Shown here piece after piece: positions 1-10,437 of a stretch of DNA of 64,000 nucleotides (its first letter is position 1; each line of letters starts with the position of its first letter). Made by a program: the position numbers and the translations under genes. The notes beneath the pieces are model-generated. The model did no database searches. It had not been told where the DNA came from and saw only the letters and a program-made list of their open reading frames with translations. Source of the stretch: Channallabes apus (lineage: Eukaryota; Chordata; Actinopteri; Siluriformes; Clariidae); assembly GCA_030522415.1 (NCBI GenBank), contig CM060126.1:1510333-1574332 (forward strand). Direction: 5' to 3'.

Positions 1-327
1 TTTTTTTTTTTTTTACGGCGAATCGAGGAGTAAGCATTCGACCGCGCATGTTACCAACTCTAAAAACTACTGACACGCTTGCTCACCACTAGAGGAGTGC
101 TCTGAAGTGATAGTTTCCATATCCGCGGAAGCGAGAGAGAAAGTTTCTTCTGCCACTTGACAAGAAGCACCGGAGCGCTTTTGACTAGTGGACAGTAAAG
201 GCTCATGATCCGGCAAGAGAGCGAGAGAAAAGGGAGATTCCGTCTCATGCACTTCCACCAGATCTGCACGCGAACCCCAGGAATGTGCCGCGCGGTTTCA
301 TTTTTAAAAAGGCGAGCCGAGCACAAG
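1..327 (-). other. Unrecognised open frame, possible exon or retroposon 3' end
   Basis: On the minus strand a frame stays open from about 300 to 67. It includes ETESPFSLALLPDHEPLL and ends in ETITSEHSSS just before a GTGAGC donor-like hexamer (positions 81-86, minus strand). The frame has no ATG; its first in-frame start-like codon is GTG at 258. A TGCAG acceptor-like motif lies just upstream of DLVEVHE. The window opens with 14 T, so on the minus strand the segment ends in poly(A), which would also fit the 3' end of a retroposed sequence. I do not recognise the peptide. A second overlapping frame (60-326) is basic and looks less protein-like. Confidence 0.2.
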
Positions 328-1528
328 GGACTTTAATAGGTAGGAGATCGCAATGCTCACATGCTCCCTCAAGAAAGAGAACAGGAAGTGAGGCCGGTTT
401 CTCAGCGTTGAGGTGTTTTCACCTTAAATTTGTCACAAATACGTACTGTACTTAGCAACATGATCTAAATTTAATTAGATTTCAAATCAAATCTAATTTG
501 ACTTTATATGAAATTTGGGAGGGCTCATGAGACAAATATAAAGCAGCCTGATATTTTGATTTCAATTTAAGTCGTCACTTCGGGACTAAAGCTGATGGTT
601 GTGGGAACAGGAAGTGACCTTAATAAGTCGTATTTAGTTTTGATATTGTTGTTGTTTTGTTGTTGTTGAGCTAGGATGATCGAGATGTCATCCTAGCTCA
701 CTTCGATTCTTAGGATTGACATATTATGGGATTCGACCGCAATGCGGACACAGCTGTCTCCTGCGTAGTAGTGTGTAGTGTGTGTCTGAGATAAATGCAT
801 ATTTGAATTTACAATATATTTTAGAAACCCCTCCCCTTTTATTATTACTTTTTAACACAACAAATTAACTTTTAGCTTGAATGATCTGGTTGTAAGATCA
901 CTTCCATGTTCTACTCAATAGTATTTCCGGTACGTCAACGTTTAACACCTGACATCTGCAGAAACTCCAAACTCAACATAACGGATGTTCACTGGATCTG
1001 TAGGATGACCAAAAGCCTGAACAAGCAAATTAGGTCAAGGATTTAAAATGTAAGCAGAATCACACAATACATATATACAGAACTACAAAGACAAGAAACA
1101 CCTAATGTTATTACTTGCTATCCAGTGATGGTTAACTAATGCTAACTTCGCTAAAGTCAAATGCTAGTTACCTGTATTACTTAATATTTATTAATAATTG
1201 TATTAATATCAACATTTTAATATCTATAGTATTATTACTGTATTAATGTTAAATGTTTATTCTCTAATACTTTAATAATTAATTTTTATACACTAACTGA
1301 ATACACACAGCGTAAGAGTCGTTTAATAACTATTACCGGTTTAAACATTACTGTATCTTCATTAAAAAAATTTTACATTAACATTAATTACATTAAAAAA
1401 GGCAAGTAATCCACATTCATCTCTCACGATCCATAGGAAGCTTGTTGTTAATCTGTTTTTAGGATGTTAAAAAGTAAACACGCCCTTCCAGAACAACCTT
1501 CCAACAAATTCATGTCTATTTGTGGAGA

Positions 1529-1531
<3 letters not shown>
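328..1531. other. AT-rich non-coding stretch
   Basis: No gene or named repeat is recognised. The stretch is AT-rich with scattered TTAAT runs around 1170-1400. Confidence 0.5.
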
Positions 1532-1566
<35 letters not shown>

Positions 1567-1592
1567 TCTCTCCCTCTATCTCTCTCTAAGCT
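1532..1592. repeat. (TC)n microsatellite
   Basis: About 30 TC units, one interruption, then degenerate CTCT. Minus-strand frames across it are Arg/Glu repeats and not genes. Confidence 0.9.
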
Positions 1593-1781
1593 GAGAATAA
1601 ACGATGTCCTCTCTCTGACAGTCATCACTCTGTCTCTGTGATTTGTACGAGCCGTTAACGGCAGGCCTCGTACGCAGAAAAAAGACGAAAAGGCTGCAAT
1701 AAAACCTACATTAAATTTGTATGGATTTTGATTCTCTCTGTTCTCAGACAAGGACCGAAAGTAAGTGTGTGTGTGTTGGGA

Positions 1782-1796
1782 GGGGGGGGGGGGGGG
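1782..1796. repeat. G15 homopolymer
   Basis: A 15-base G run next to a short (GT)n. It could form a G-quadruplex, and homopolymer length is error-prone in sequencing. Confidence 0.8.
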
Positions 1797-2907
1797 AAAT
1801 AACGTGTGTCCTTGTCAAATACTTCAGTGAAAAAAAAATGTGATTACGGTCTCTCTCATTGTAAATCGATCCTGTGTTCTGATTGATCAGAAGGCGTTGA
1901 TTAATTCTCTCTAACAGCATCTCTGAGAGTAGCGCAGGTTTATACTGTATTAATGAGCTCGCTCTCATACATACATTACGGTTTCTATAGTAACAGCTCC
2001 ACTGATAATTAACTGATGAATATTTTGTGAGGCAGATGTTTCTGTAACGCCGGTGGAAGGAGTCTCCAGTGTCAGAGCTTTTAAGTTTTAAGTTGTTAAA
2101 AGAGAATAAAGAGAGGCTGGTGAGGGAACGAGTGTTTAGCTGCTATAACGTCACAGACAACAGGAACTCACTCGCTTCTTCAAATGGAGCTGTAATGTCG
2201 CTGTGGAGAAACATACATAAAACACTCAGAGGTGTTCTGTTACAGGAAAAAAATAAACGGTCTTTGAAAGCTGTGATTAATATTATATAATTATTATGAG
2301 AAACATTCGCCTTGGCTAAAGACACTGTGCCTCGTCACATGAATGCACACATTGTTCAGTTAAAAGCTAGAATTCTGTCTTCAACTGATAGAAACCAAGC
2401 CGTCGCAAATATACAGCATCATTATCCTCACGATCCATCAAAGGAAGGAGATCACACTCCATAAACCCCGCCCACTGAATGTTACACCTTTATATATACA
2501 TATACTGTATACAGTATATACAATTACACCCACTGCATGTGTGAAACCTGCTCACGTTTTTAACAGATTTTATTTATTTTTTTTTTAGAAAAATAACACA
2601 GATTTGTTGTGGTGCTCTTTAAATTAAACACCAGAAGTGCTTTTCATTTACATTCTTATCTGTGATTGTAAACAAACACCCGCCCTCCACCAACATGAAA
2701 CTCATCACTCACACACTCCGAACAAATTATATCAAATATATAAAAATTACATAATCATATTCTATTAATATTCAAAATACAAATAATCATATTTTTCAAA
2801 ATATATCCATATTTTTAAACTCAAAAAAAAAAATTATGATAAATTTTGACTTTTTTTTCACTGAATTAAAAATTTTTTTTTGTATATCATAATATATAAT
2901 TATAATA
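1797..2907. other. AT-rich non-coding stretch
   Basis: No gene recognised. A perfect 18-bp palindrome of the TATACTGTATACAGTATA type sits at 2501-2518. A and T runs occur at 2575-2590 and 2820-2885. Confidence 0.45.
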
Positions 2908-3397
2908 CACATTACCGTTCAAAAGTTTGGGGTCACTTTATAAAATGCATGAATCTCCTTTGAACAGTTGATATTGAGATGTTTCTGCTACTTCTGCTCT
3001 GTAAAGACTTCATAACGCCTCTAATCTGAGCTGCTGTTAATTGGTCATTTTTCAGGCTGATAACTCTAAATGAACTTCTCGTCTGCAGCAGAGGGAGGTT
3101 TTGGTCTCGTCCTCCTGGGACAGGCCTTCATGAGAGACAGTTTCATTATGGTGCTGGACGGATTTTGCAAATGCACTTGACAATACTGTTCTTGCAGGAA
3201 CTATTACAGAAAGGCCGACCTCTGTGTCTTACAATAACAACTAACTGGTGTTTTTCTTGTTGTTACGTAATTACCTAATTCCATATGTGTTATTTTATAG
3301 TTTTGAAATCCACAGTATTGTTGTAGAATGTAGAAAATAAATCACTAAACAAAAACAAAGAATTTTGCAAGTGACTCCAAACTTTTGAACGGTAGTG
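2908..3397. mobile_element. Tc1-derived MITE, copy 1 (internally deleted)
   Basis: The termini are inverted copies of ACCGTTCAAAAGTTTGGGGT and the element is flanked by TA (2906-2907 and 3398-3399), the Tc1/mariner target duplication. The interior is nearly identical to the copy at 41740-42298. In this copy about 85 bp next to the left terminus are replaced by a few bases (after GGTCACTTTA). The interior holds the decayed N-terminal part of a Tc1 transposase on the minus strand, better preserved in the other copy. It cannot move by itself. Confidence 0.85.
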
Positions 3398-4192
3398 TAC
3401 TGTATATATAATAATAAGTAATAATAATAATATTTTAAACACCAGGTACATTTTGCAATATACAGAATAAAGAAAATATGCTTAATGTATTTAATATTTA
3501 AAGATTGTTTACTTTATTAATAACTTATTGAAGACAACAGAAATATTTATATAGATACATGTTACATTACAGGGCAATTAAAATTAAAAGTGACAAACAC
3601 ATACCGATCTACGTATATATGTCTATATAAAACAAACATTGGATTTATTTATTGTTACTATAAGTACTGTACATATGCTAATACACCTATATAAAATTTT
3701 TAATTATAGTAATTAAACATATTTAAAGGTGAATTTTAATTCTGATACAAGTGCTGTTTAAATAAATGAGTACATCATACACCAATCAGCCATAACATTA
3801 ACACCTCATAAAATTTAACACGTTTACCTTATTAATTATATGATCATGGGCCCATTATATGAGTTTCACTCTTGTGGTCTCACCCAAAGGGACTGAAGGC
3901 CAGAAGTATTGTTCCTAAATGTGTTTTGTAGTGGGTGGTCTGAAGCCTCTTATGGGGCAAAAATCTTGAAATTCTAGAATTATTCAAAGGGGATTAATTC
4001 AAAAGAAAAGCCAATGCAGATAAATACGCAAAATCGTCGAAAGATGTTAATTCTGGTGATGATAAAAGATGACACCTGAACACCCAGTACACCACAGGAG
4101 CCCGGCAGCAAAAGAACCCAAGCTTCCCACTGACCCGGCCTCCAAACTTCACAGATCCCAATCTGATCGAGCCCCATATGATGCACCGGTTA
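3398..4192. other. AT-rich spacer with a Tc1 terminal scrap
   Basis: Mostly AT-rich spacer. Around 3779-3807 the sequence CACCAATCAGCCATAACATT matches the terminal repeat of another common fish Tc1 lineage, but no partner end is seen. The last five bases (4188-4192, GGTTA) are the left target duplication of the Ty3 element that follows. Confidence 0.4.
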
Positions 4193-4579
4193 TGTCATGC
4201 ACACCCAATCCGCAACCGGCACCAGGACCCGGAAGTAATTCGGTTGCCAAACTAGGAAGTATAAGAGGAGTAAACAAACCACAATACAATGCTCAGTCAT
4301 TGAGTTCGGCCCATGTCGGTTCAGGTTGTCGTTCAACAAACCGTGAGTACTCACCCTATGGGTTTTCTGCTTTCTGCTATTGTGTGTGTATTTATACGTA
4401 GGACGCGGGTAAAATTTGTGTTTTTCTCTTGCTCCCCTTTTGTGAGAGTCCTTAGACTAAAGTCGCATGGTTATCCTGCCTACTCGCTTTTTAACCGCAT
4501 TTGGGTTTACCATCCATGCTACATTGGGCTAACCGCTAAGCTACGTCTTCTGGTCCCCGAGGTTATTTAATTTCTGACA
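4193..4579 (+). repeat. 5' LTR of the Ty3 element
   Basis: 387 bp with inverted ends TGTCA and TGACA. A TATAAG box lies at 4260-4265. About 31 bp downstream, GCTCAGTCATTG (4291-4302) marks a plausible transcription start. The first bases after the LTR (4580-4590, GAATGACAGCC) are partly complementary to that start site, so they are a candidate self-priming binding site. No TGG-type tRNA primer site is visible. Confidence 0.75.
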
Positions 4580-4597
4580 GAATGACAGCCTTCCGCG

Positions 4598-5165
4598 GTG
4601 AACCCAGCGGATCATGCACGCCTCTGTGACGTGGTAGATCAGCATGCCATGCTAATCAACAGCCTAACCAGAGAGATCGCTACCCTGCGTCAGGGCGTCC
4701 AAGATGTTGCAGCCTTGCGCCAAGAGGTTGCGGAGCTCAGGCGGGAGAACGCGGATCTCTGTGCGGCTGTTGCTAGTGCGGCATCCAACCCCCCCCCCCC
4801 CTTCTGATTCTTCTTATCATTACAAGAGAAATGGAATGGCACGGACGGGAAGTGCAGTGAGTTTTTGACAGCACTCGATCTGGTGTTTGAGTTCAATTCC
4901 ACCAAGTACTCCACCGATCGGCTACGCATTGCTCTCCTCGTTTCTTTGCTCACAGGGCCACGTTGGAAGGTTTAATCCAGCCCGCTCTACGGATCGACCC
5001 GCGTCTTCTCTCTCGCTCGAAGCCAGCTCCTCACACCCTGCCGCCAGCACCCACCTTCGCCTTCACTACCCCACGACCCGCAAACTCCGCTACCTACACC
5101 ACCCCTGGACATGTCGGCTCTCCACCTCCTGCCGTGGTTGACACAGGAGCCAGGGACGCGCCTCC
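4598..5165 (+). pseudogene. gag: gag remnant (Ty3 element 1)
   Basis: Encodes the capsid-type structural protein of the retrotransposon. The expected initiator is GTG at 4598, 18 bases after the LTR, followed by NPADHARLCDVVDQ and a Leu/Arg coiled-coil region. This start resembles vertebrate sushi gag proteins (Met-Asn/Asp-Pro-Ala-Asp). A C-run at about 4791-4801 shifts the frame and a stop follows at 4805. The next frame carries EKWNGTDGKCSEFLTALDLV and DRLRIALLVSLLTGPR, typical of the middle of gag. The following capsid region is deleted: proline-rich sequence joins soon after. The lost start, frameshifts and deletion make it non-functional. Confidence 0.75.
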
Positions 5166-5560
5166 TTGACCGCTGCAGAACGGGAGCGACGATATCGAGA
5201 AGGACTCTGCGCCTACTGCGGATCAGCAACACATCACCGGGTGCTTTGTCCTCTCCGGCCAGGAAACGCACAGGCCTCGCCGGGTTACCTTCTTCTCTCC
5301 ACCATCACCGCCACCTCCTCCCATCTCACGGTCCAAGTACACCTCCAAATTGGCCACAAACGAGTCAGAAGTGCTGCATTCATCGACTCCGGGGCAGCAG
5401 GTAACTTCATTGACTCTTCTTATGCCAAAGAATTGGGGGTAAAACTTGAGGCGTTATCCCAGCCCATTCGAATCACATCTGTTGACGGTCGCCCCCTATC
5501 CACCAGCCCAATCACTACCCAGACGGAACCTATCACCATCTCCACGATCAACACCGAGAA
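5166..5560 (+). pseudogene. Nucleocapsid zinc knuckle and aspartic protease (Ty3 element 1)
   Basis: The frame reads AERERRYREGLCAYCG then a complete CCHC knuckle (C-x2-C-x4-H-x4-C, CAYCGSATHHRVLC) that would bind packaged RNA. About 45 residues later comes FIDSGAAGNFID, the aspartic protease active site (DSG), then the flap-side sequence RITSVDGRPL. The frame is entered through a one-base shift relative to the upstream VVDTGARDAPP and left near 5550 by another shift, after which SISSPPIILGHPWL (protease end, ILG-P-W motif) continues in a different frame. Confidence 0.8.
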
Positions 5561-6915
5561 CAGCTTCGCTTCCACGTCACCTCCATTTCTTCACCTCCCA
5601 TCATCCTTGGACATCCCTGGCTATTACAACACGACCCCCTCATCTCCTGGACCCAAAACCGGATCCTCCAGTGGGGTGCGACCTGCACCGAACTATGCCT
5701 ACGGGCGGCACCTGGGATGTGCTCTAGGGAGTCCGAGGCCTCCGACGTCGACACCAACTCCATCCCAGAATCTTATCGAGACCTGGCAGAGGTTTTCTGC
5801 AAAAGGCGAGCTACCCATCTTCCTCCCCATCGTCAGTATGATCTTGCCATTGACCTCCAACCTGGCGCAGTCCCACCCCGCGGCCACCTCTACTCGCTGA
5901 CATCTACAGAGATGCAGGCTATGGAGGAGTACGTGACCAACGCCCTTCGCCAAGGCACCATCAGGCCCTCCTCCTCATCTGCCGCCGCAGGGTTTTTCTT
6001 CGGGAAGAAGAGGGGCGGTGAACTTCGCCGCTGTGTTGACTATCGGGGGCTAAACAACATAACTATCAAAAACCGACACCTCTACCAACTCAGCCCTGGA
6101 CTCCCTCTCTGGCGCCACCATCTTTACTAAGTTGGACCTCCGGAGCGCCTACAACTTGGTGCACATCAGAGAGGGCGATGAGTGGAAGATGGCCTTTATC
6201 ACCCCAACTGGACATTATGAGAGTCTCATCATCCCCTTTGGACTGTGTAATGCCCCCGCCGCATTTCAACATCTGATCAACGACATTCTCCGCGACATGC
6301 TCGGGCGGTGGGCATTCACTTATCTGGATGACATCCTCATTTATTCACGCACCATTGAAGAACATACCCAGCACGTCAGGGCAGTCCTAAAGAGATTACT
6401 CGCCCATCAACTGTACTGTAAGTTGGAAAAGTTCCTGGGTTTTGTTATCTCACCCCAGGGTGTGGCCATGGACCCGAAGAAGCTAGAAGTTGTGCGTCAT
6501 TGGCCCCTACCCAAGACCCTCAAGCAGCTTCAACGGTTTCTCAGGTTTGCGAATTTCTATCGTCGCTTTATCCGGGACTACAGTACAGTTGCCGCCCCCC
6601 TAACCGCTCTGACTCTTCCCTCATCTCTCCCTTTTCATCTCAACCCTGCAGCTGTCTCCGCTTTCAAGACACTCTGTCACCGCTTCACCACCGCACCGAT
6701 TCTCCTTCATCCTGACGTCAGTAAATCATTAGTTGTGGAGGTGGATGCTTCAGATGTGGGCGCTAGAGCAATCGTCTCCCAACAAGGTCCAGATCAGAAA
6801 CTACACCCATGTAGTTTCTTCTCCAAAAAATTTGACTCCACTCAGCAGCGATACGGGGTAGGGGACTGCGAGCTGCTGGCCATAAAGTGGGCTTTGGAGG
6901 AATGGCGTCCAATTA
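5560..6915 (+). pseudogene. pol: Reverse transcriptase and partial RNase H (Ty3 element 1)
   Basis: Two blocks in different frames. 5717-6130 carries the linker and first RT boxes ([21 protein letters not shown]). 6132-6920 carries [19 protein letters not shown], the substrate-side [11 protein letters not shown], the catalytic [11 protein letters not shown] (YLDD box) and the connection [10 protein letters not shown]. RNase H then starts with [17 protein letters not shown] and ends at ALEEWRP, where a histidine and linker would normally follow. The break at about 6915 joins straight to the last bases of the LTR. The frameshift near 6110-6130 and the missing RNase H end and integrase make it dead. 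Confidence 0.9.
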
Positions 6916-6936
6916 GAGGTTAGTTCATTTCTGACA

Positions 6937-7865
6937 GGTTATACAAGTCTCATCCGGCTCAGATTCTAAGATTTTTTATTTAAAAGCATAATTTATTGTT
7001 ATGTTTCATGCAGTTCTTGCTGTAAAGACCAGACAACAGTGGAGATTGAATTTAATTAATATTTATAAATAATGATAAAAACTATATATTTTTTATTTAT
7101 TTGCTTATTTTGGAACAGAAATAATAATAAAAAAAAGAATCAGAGATGAACACTGAGCCACTAGAGGTAGAGAAAACATTAGCTGTCGGATAAACTGCGC
7201 TCTCTTTTCCCCAATTTTCACTGTCATCCAGCGAAGGATTTATTTTATTTTATTTAACTCGACCACTTTTTTCCCCTTTAACCTGTGGGTTTCATTAAAA
7301 GGAAAATGAAGCGGCTCCATTAGAGGCTCGTGTTCTAGCCCTCGGCCTTCGCTCATTTCAACACTCCTGTGATCATATTCCTCCTCATAAAGTCACTATA
7401 GCAACAGGAAAGATGAAATTACTCACCTTTCAGAGCAGAGAGAGAGAGAGAGAGATCTCCTTTTGTTCGTGTATTAAAGCTTTACAATTTCACTACATAC
7501 TGATGATGGAATCAATCACGACCTCGCAAAATTTCACTCCTCCATCCATCCCACCTCCTTCCTCTGTATCTGCCCTTCATACACCACAATTCCAGCCATG
7601 GAAAAGAAATTAAAATGAAATACAATGATGGCCCATACATGGCTTCCTGACCAAGGCTGATATTTGTAAAAAAAAAAAATAATAATAAAAAGGATATATA
7701 ACATATTAACAGATATGATAAATAACAGATTTTGGTGATTTCTTAATTCAAAAGATGTTAACACAGTCTCTCTTGGAAATGAAAAAAATACACAATATTT
7801 TCAGCAAACATTGATGCATAGTTACTTTTTATGTCACAAATTGAGCAAAGATTAAAAATACAAAC
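6937..7865. other. AT-rich non-coding stretch
   Basis: Begins with the right GGTTA target duplication (6937-6941). An (AG)n run lies at 7436-7455. No gene or named repeat is recognised; short frames at 7413-7764 look like chance. Confidence 0.4.
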
Positions 7866-8690
7866 AGTATTGTGGAACTGTGCAAAAGTTTGGGCACCCT
7901 ACTGTACAGTACATAATCAGTACTTAGTAACACCTCCTCTGGCAGCTTGCAAAAGTTTTTATAGTCTTTCAATTCTTGTACTTGGGATTTTCTCCCATTC
8001 TTCCTTGCAAAAGGTTTCTAGTTCTGTAATATTCTTTTGTCGTCTTGCATGCACAGCCCTTTTAAGATATACCCACAAATTTTCAGGATGTTTAAATCAG
8101 GGGACTGTGATGGCCGTTCCAAAACCTTCAGCTTCGTCTCTTGAGGTTTTCCATAGTGGATTTCGAGGTATGTTTAGGAACATTGCCCTGTTGTAGAAGC
8201 CATCCTCTTTTCAGCTTCAGCTTTTTTACAGAGTGTGATGCCGAATTTGCTGGTATTTAGTGGAATCCACTCTTCCCTGCACCTGTGCAAAGTTTCCTGT
8301 GCCACTGGCTGCAACACAACCCCAAAGCATGATAGATTGAACCCCATACTTAATAGTTGGCAAGGTGTTCTTTTAATGAAATGCTGCTCCTTTTTTTTTC
8401 CAAACACGCTTTGCCAACAAATTCTATTTTAACTTCATCAGTCCACAGCACTTTTTTCCAAAACGCATCAGGCTTCTGTAGATGTTCTGTTGCATACTTC
8501 TGATGCTGGATTTTATGATGGGGATGCAGATAAGGTTTTCTTCTGCTGACTCTTCCATGAAGGTCTTTTGGAACGGTGCACCACCACTCCTGAGTCTGCT
8601 AAATCTTCCTGCATGCGGTTCTTCTTGTGGCTCACTGGAGCCCTTTGGTTAACCAGATTTCTGTGCAACATGCGCATGGCTTTGATTTAG
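7866..8690 (-). pseudogene. Decayed Tc1 transposase with one terminal end
   Basis: Read on the minus strand, fragments in several frames follow the order of a Tc1 transposase: HGRVSRRKPYLHPHHK, then WKKVLWTDEVKIE (first catalytic Asp), then VKKLKLKRGWLLQQGN.PKHTSKSTMENL, where the second catalytic Asp position reads Gly/Asn (QQGNVPKH), then LKGLCMQDDKR, with the C-terminal end near 7930. The terminal repeat GCAAAAGTTTGGGCACCCT is at about 7881-7899. The N-terminal DNA-binding half and the other end are not visible. Stops and frameshifts are many, so this is an old copy. Confidence 0.8.
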
Positions 8691-9110
8691 TAGACTCAGG
8701 AAATCAAAGCTTACGTATATACCTTGTTATAACCTAGAGAGAACATTCAGACACCATTGTATGTGCTTTTCTCTCCCAGTCGAGTGTTACAGTACGTTTC
8801 TACAGCACCCGCAAATTGTGAAAAAAAAAAACTACAAAATTTTACTGTGATAAAAATGCCTATAAATGCCTATTTTAATAGTTTAAACCCTAAATATGCT
8901 CCCAAAACAACCCAAACTTTCAAACTCAGCGTAATATATTACCTTTACAAAACTAAGAATGTAAAGGTGAACCCATATACCTGTATAGGATATTAGCATT
9001 TTCTGGAAATTGCAGGCGTTTCCTCGAACAATTATTAGTTAGGTTCTAAGGAGAAATCTGTGAAACCTGAACCTGTATATTTTAGTTCCACTTTTTCACA
9101 AATTCACTTA
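8691..9110. other. Unassigned non-coding stretch
   Basis: No gene or named repeat recognised. A10 run at about 8821. Confidence 0.4.
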
Positions 9111-9412
9111 GGAGGTTAGCACGGTGGTTTAGTGGTTAGCATTGTCGCCTTGCACCTCCAGGGTTCGGATTCGATTCCCGGCTAGGGTCGACTCCCATCT
9201 CTATGTGGATGGAGTTTCCATGTTCTTCCCGTGCTCGGTGGGTTGAGTTCCTAAATTGCCCGTGGTGTGAGAATGAGTGTGTGTGTACTGTATGTGTGTG
9301 TGCCCTATGATGGATTGGCACCCTGTCCTGCCTCGTGTCCTAAGCTTCTCGGGATAGGCTCCAGGTCCCCGTGACCCTGAATACAGGATAAAGTGGTACA
9401 GAAGATGAAAAA
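9111..9412 (+). repeat. tRNA-derived SINE, near full length
   Basis: The head is tRNA-like: box A region GGTTTAGTGGTTAGCA and box B region GGATTCGATTCCCG. The body has the blocks seen in the other copies of this window (TGGAGTTT..CATGTTCT, CCCGTGCTCGGTGGG, GATGGATTGGCACCCTGTCC, GGGATAGGCTCCAGGTCC) and the tail GGATAAAGTGGTACAGAAGATGAA. Related copies are at 13559-14195, 19627-19852, 42525-42660, 46114-46450 (minus) and 58141-58325. Confidence 0.8.
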
Positions 9413-9882
9413 GTGAGAATTCACTTCATATCTCACGACTGAATACCACTGATACTTTCACATTAACAACATATAAATTAAGACTTTTGAAAGAATACCT
9501 ACTGACAGCCCTAATATCTATCTATCAATATTAGAAATGTGAATTATTTGTAAATATTTGATCAAATTTTTTGACAATCAATGTAAATTTTTATTAGATT
9601 AACCAGCATTAATATTAATTGTCAGATTTATTTCTTGCAGTTTTACTTCTTCTTCTTTCAGGTATCGAAGTATTAAAAACTACTAATAGTTTTACCGAAC
9701 ACTGAAATGCTGTGTGACTGTGTAACATGTGTAGTAAATTGTTTAAATGTCACATATAAAACATGTATATTCTGTGGTATAGTTTTAACAAATTTGTAAA
9801 ATTTGGCAGTTTAACATTTGAAAGGTTACCTAAATTAAAATAAAAAGGAAAAAGAATCGATCCTAATTATGATTATATATAG
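9413..9882. other. AT-rich non-coding stretch
   Basis: No gene or named repeat recognised. Confidence 0.4.
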
Positions 9883-10437
9883 TAAAACCTGATTATATAC
9901 AGACTGCACTATATACGCGGTAAATATAGAGGGGCCCAAAAAAAGCTTACACATTTCAACATAACAATATATGCACAAAAACCACGGTCACATAATAGCA
10001 TCAACGATTGTACGACTGCTGACATCAAACATAACACTACACACTGCTGCCGAAATTCAATTCAAGTTTTCAAATAGGGCATACTGTAGATAACAACTGC
10101 TGAAGTTAGCATTCATATTTTGGGCCCCTGCATATACACTGTATATCATGAGTGTTTAAATATATGCAACATAACCTCTAAAATACAGTAATGTGGAAGC
10201 ATTAAGAGGATACTTAGCCTTGTTGTTCATCTGAGCTTGTATTGGCCTAAAACTGAGAGCCACTTTTGAACATGGCTGTAGGTCTTCTTTACCTCTGCCT
10301 TTTATAAAGTGCTGACACTGGAGACCTCTTCAAAAATTCAAACTTCATTGCATCAATCATTATTGATATCATTCCCGGAGTGAATAAACTGTTCATATAG
10401 CAATGATGGCGTATTAGAGTGAGCGCATTAATATAAA
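9883..10437. mobile_element. Possible pogo/Tigger-type relic
   Basis: The left end AGTAAAACCTGATTATATAC, continuing into CACTATATACGCGG, resembles the pogo/Tigger terminal pattern. The right end near 10405-10437, read on the minus strand (CCCAGGTTTATATTAATGCG), is a weak inverted match. No transposase is readable. The call rests on the ends only. Confidence 0.35.

Larger units (their letters stand above)
4193..6936 (+). mobile_element. Ty3/gypsy (sushi-like) retrotransposon, 3' half deleted
   Basis: Starts TGTCA and ends TGACA, flanked on both sides by GGTTA (4188-4192 and 6937-6941), a 5-bp duplication as made by Ty3-type integrases. It holds a full 5' LTR (387 bp), gag, zinc knuckle, protease, reverse transcriptase and the start of RNase H. 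The rest of pol (RNase H end, integrase) and nearly all of the 3' LTR are missing: only the last 21 or so bases of the LTR remain at 6916-6936 (two mismatches to 4559-4579). Several frameshifts break the coding region. The gag start and chromovirus-like pol resemble the vertebrate sushi group. Confidence 0.85.

Noticed and set aside
1467..1751. 94-residue Arg/Glu-rich minus-strand frame
   Set aside because: Its core is the (TC)n microsatellite at 1532-1592; flanks show no domain.
2501..2518. 18-bp AT palindrome as a regulatory operator
   Set aside because: TACTGTA-type palindromes are scattered throughout this AT-rich DNA, so there is no reason to single this one out.
9136..9321. SINE heads called as tRNA genes, and ORFs across the SINE copies
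   Set aside because: The heads lack a foldable full cloverleaf and are followed by the SINE body; the open frames recur in each copy because the repeat recurs.
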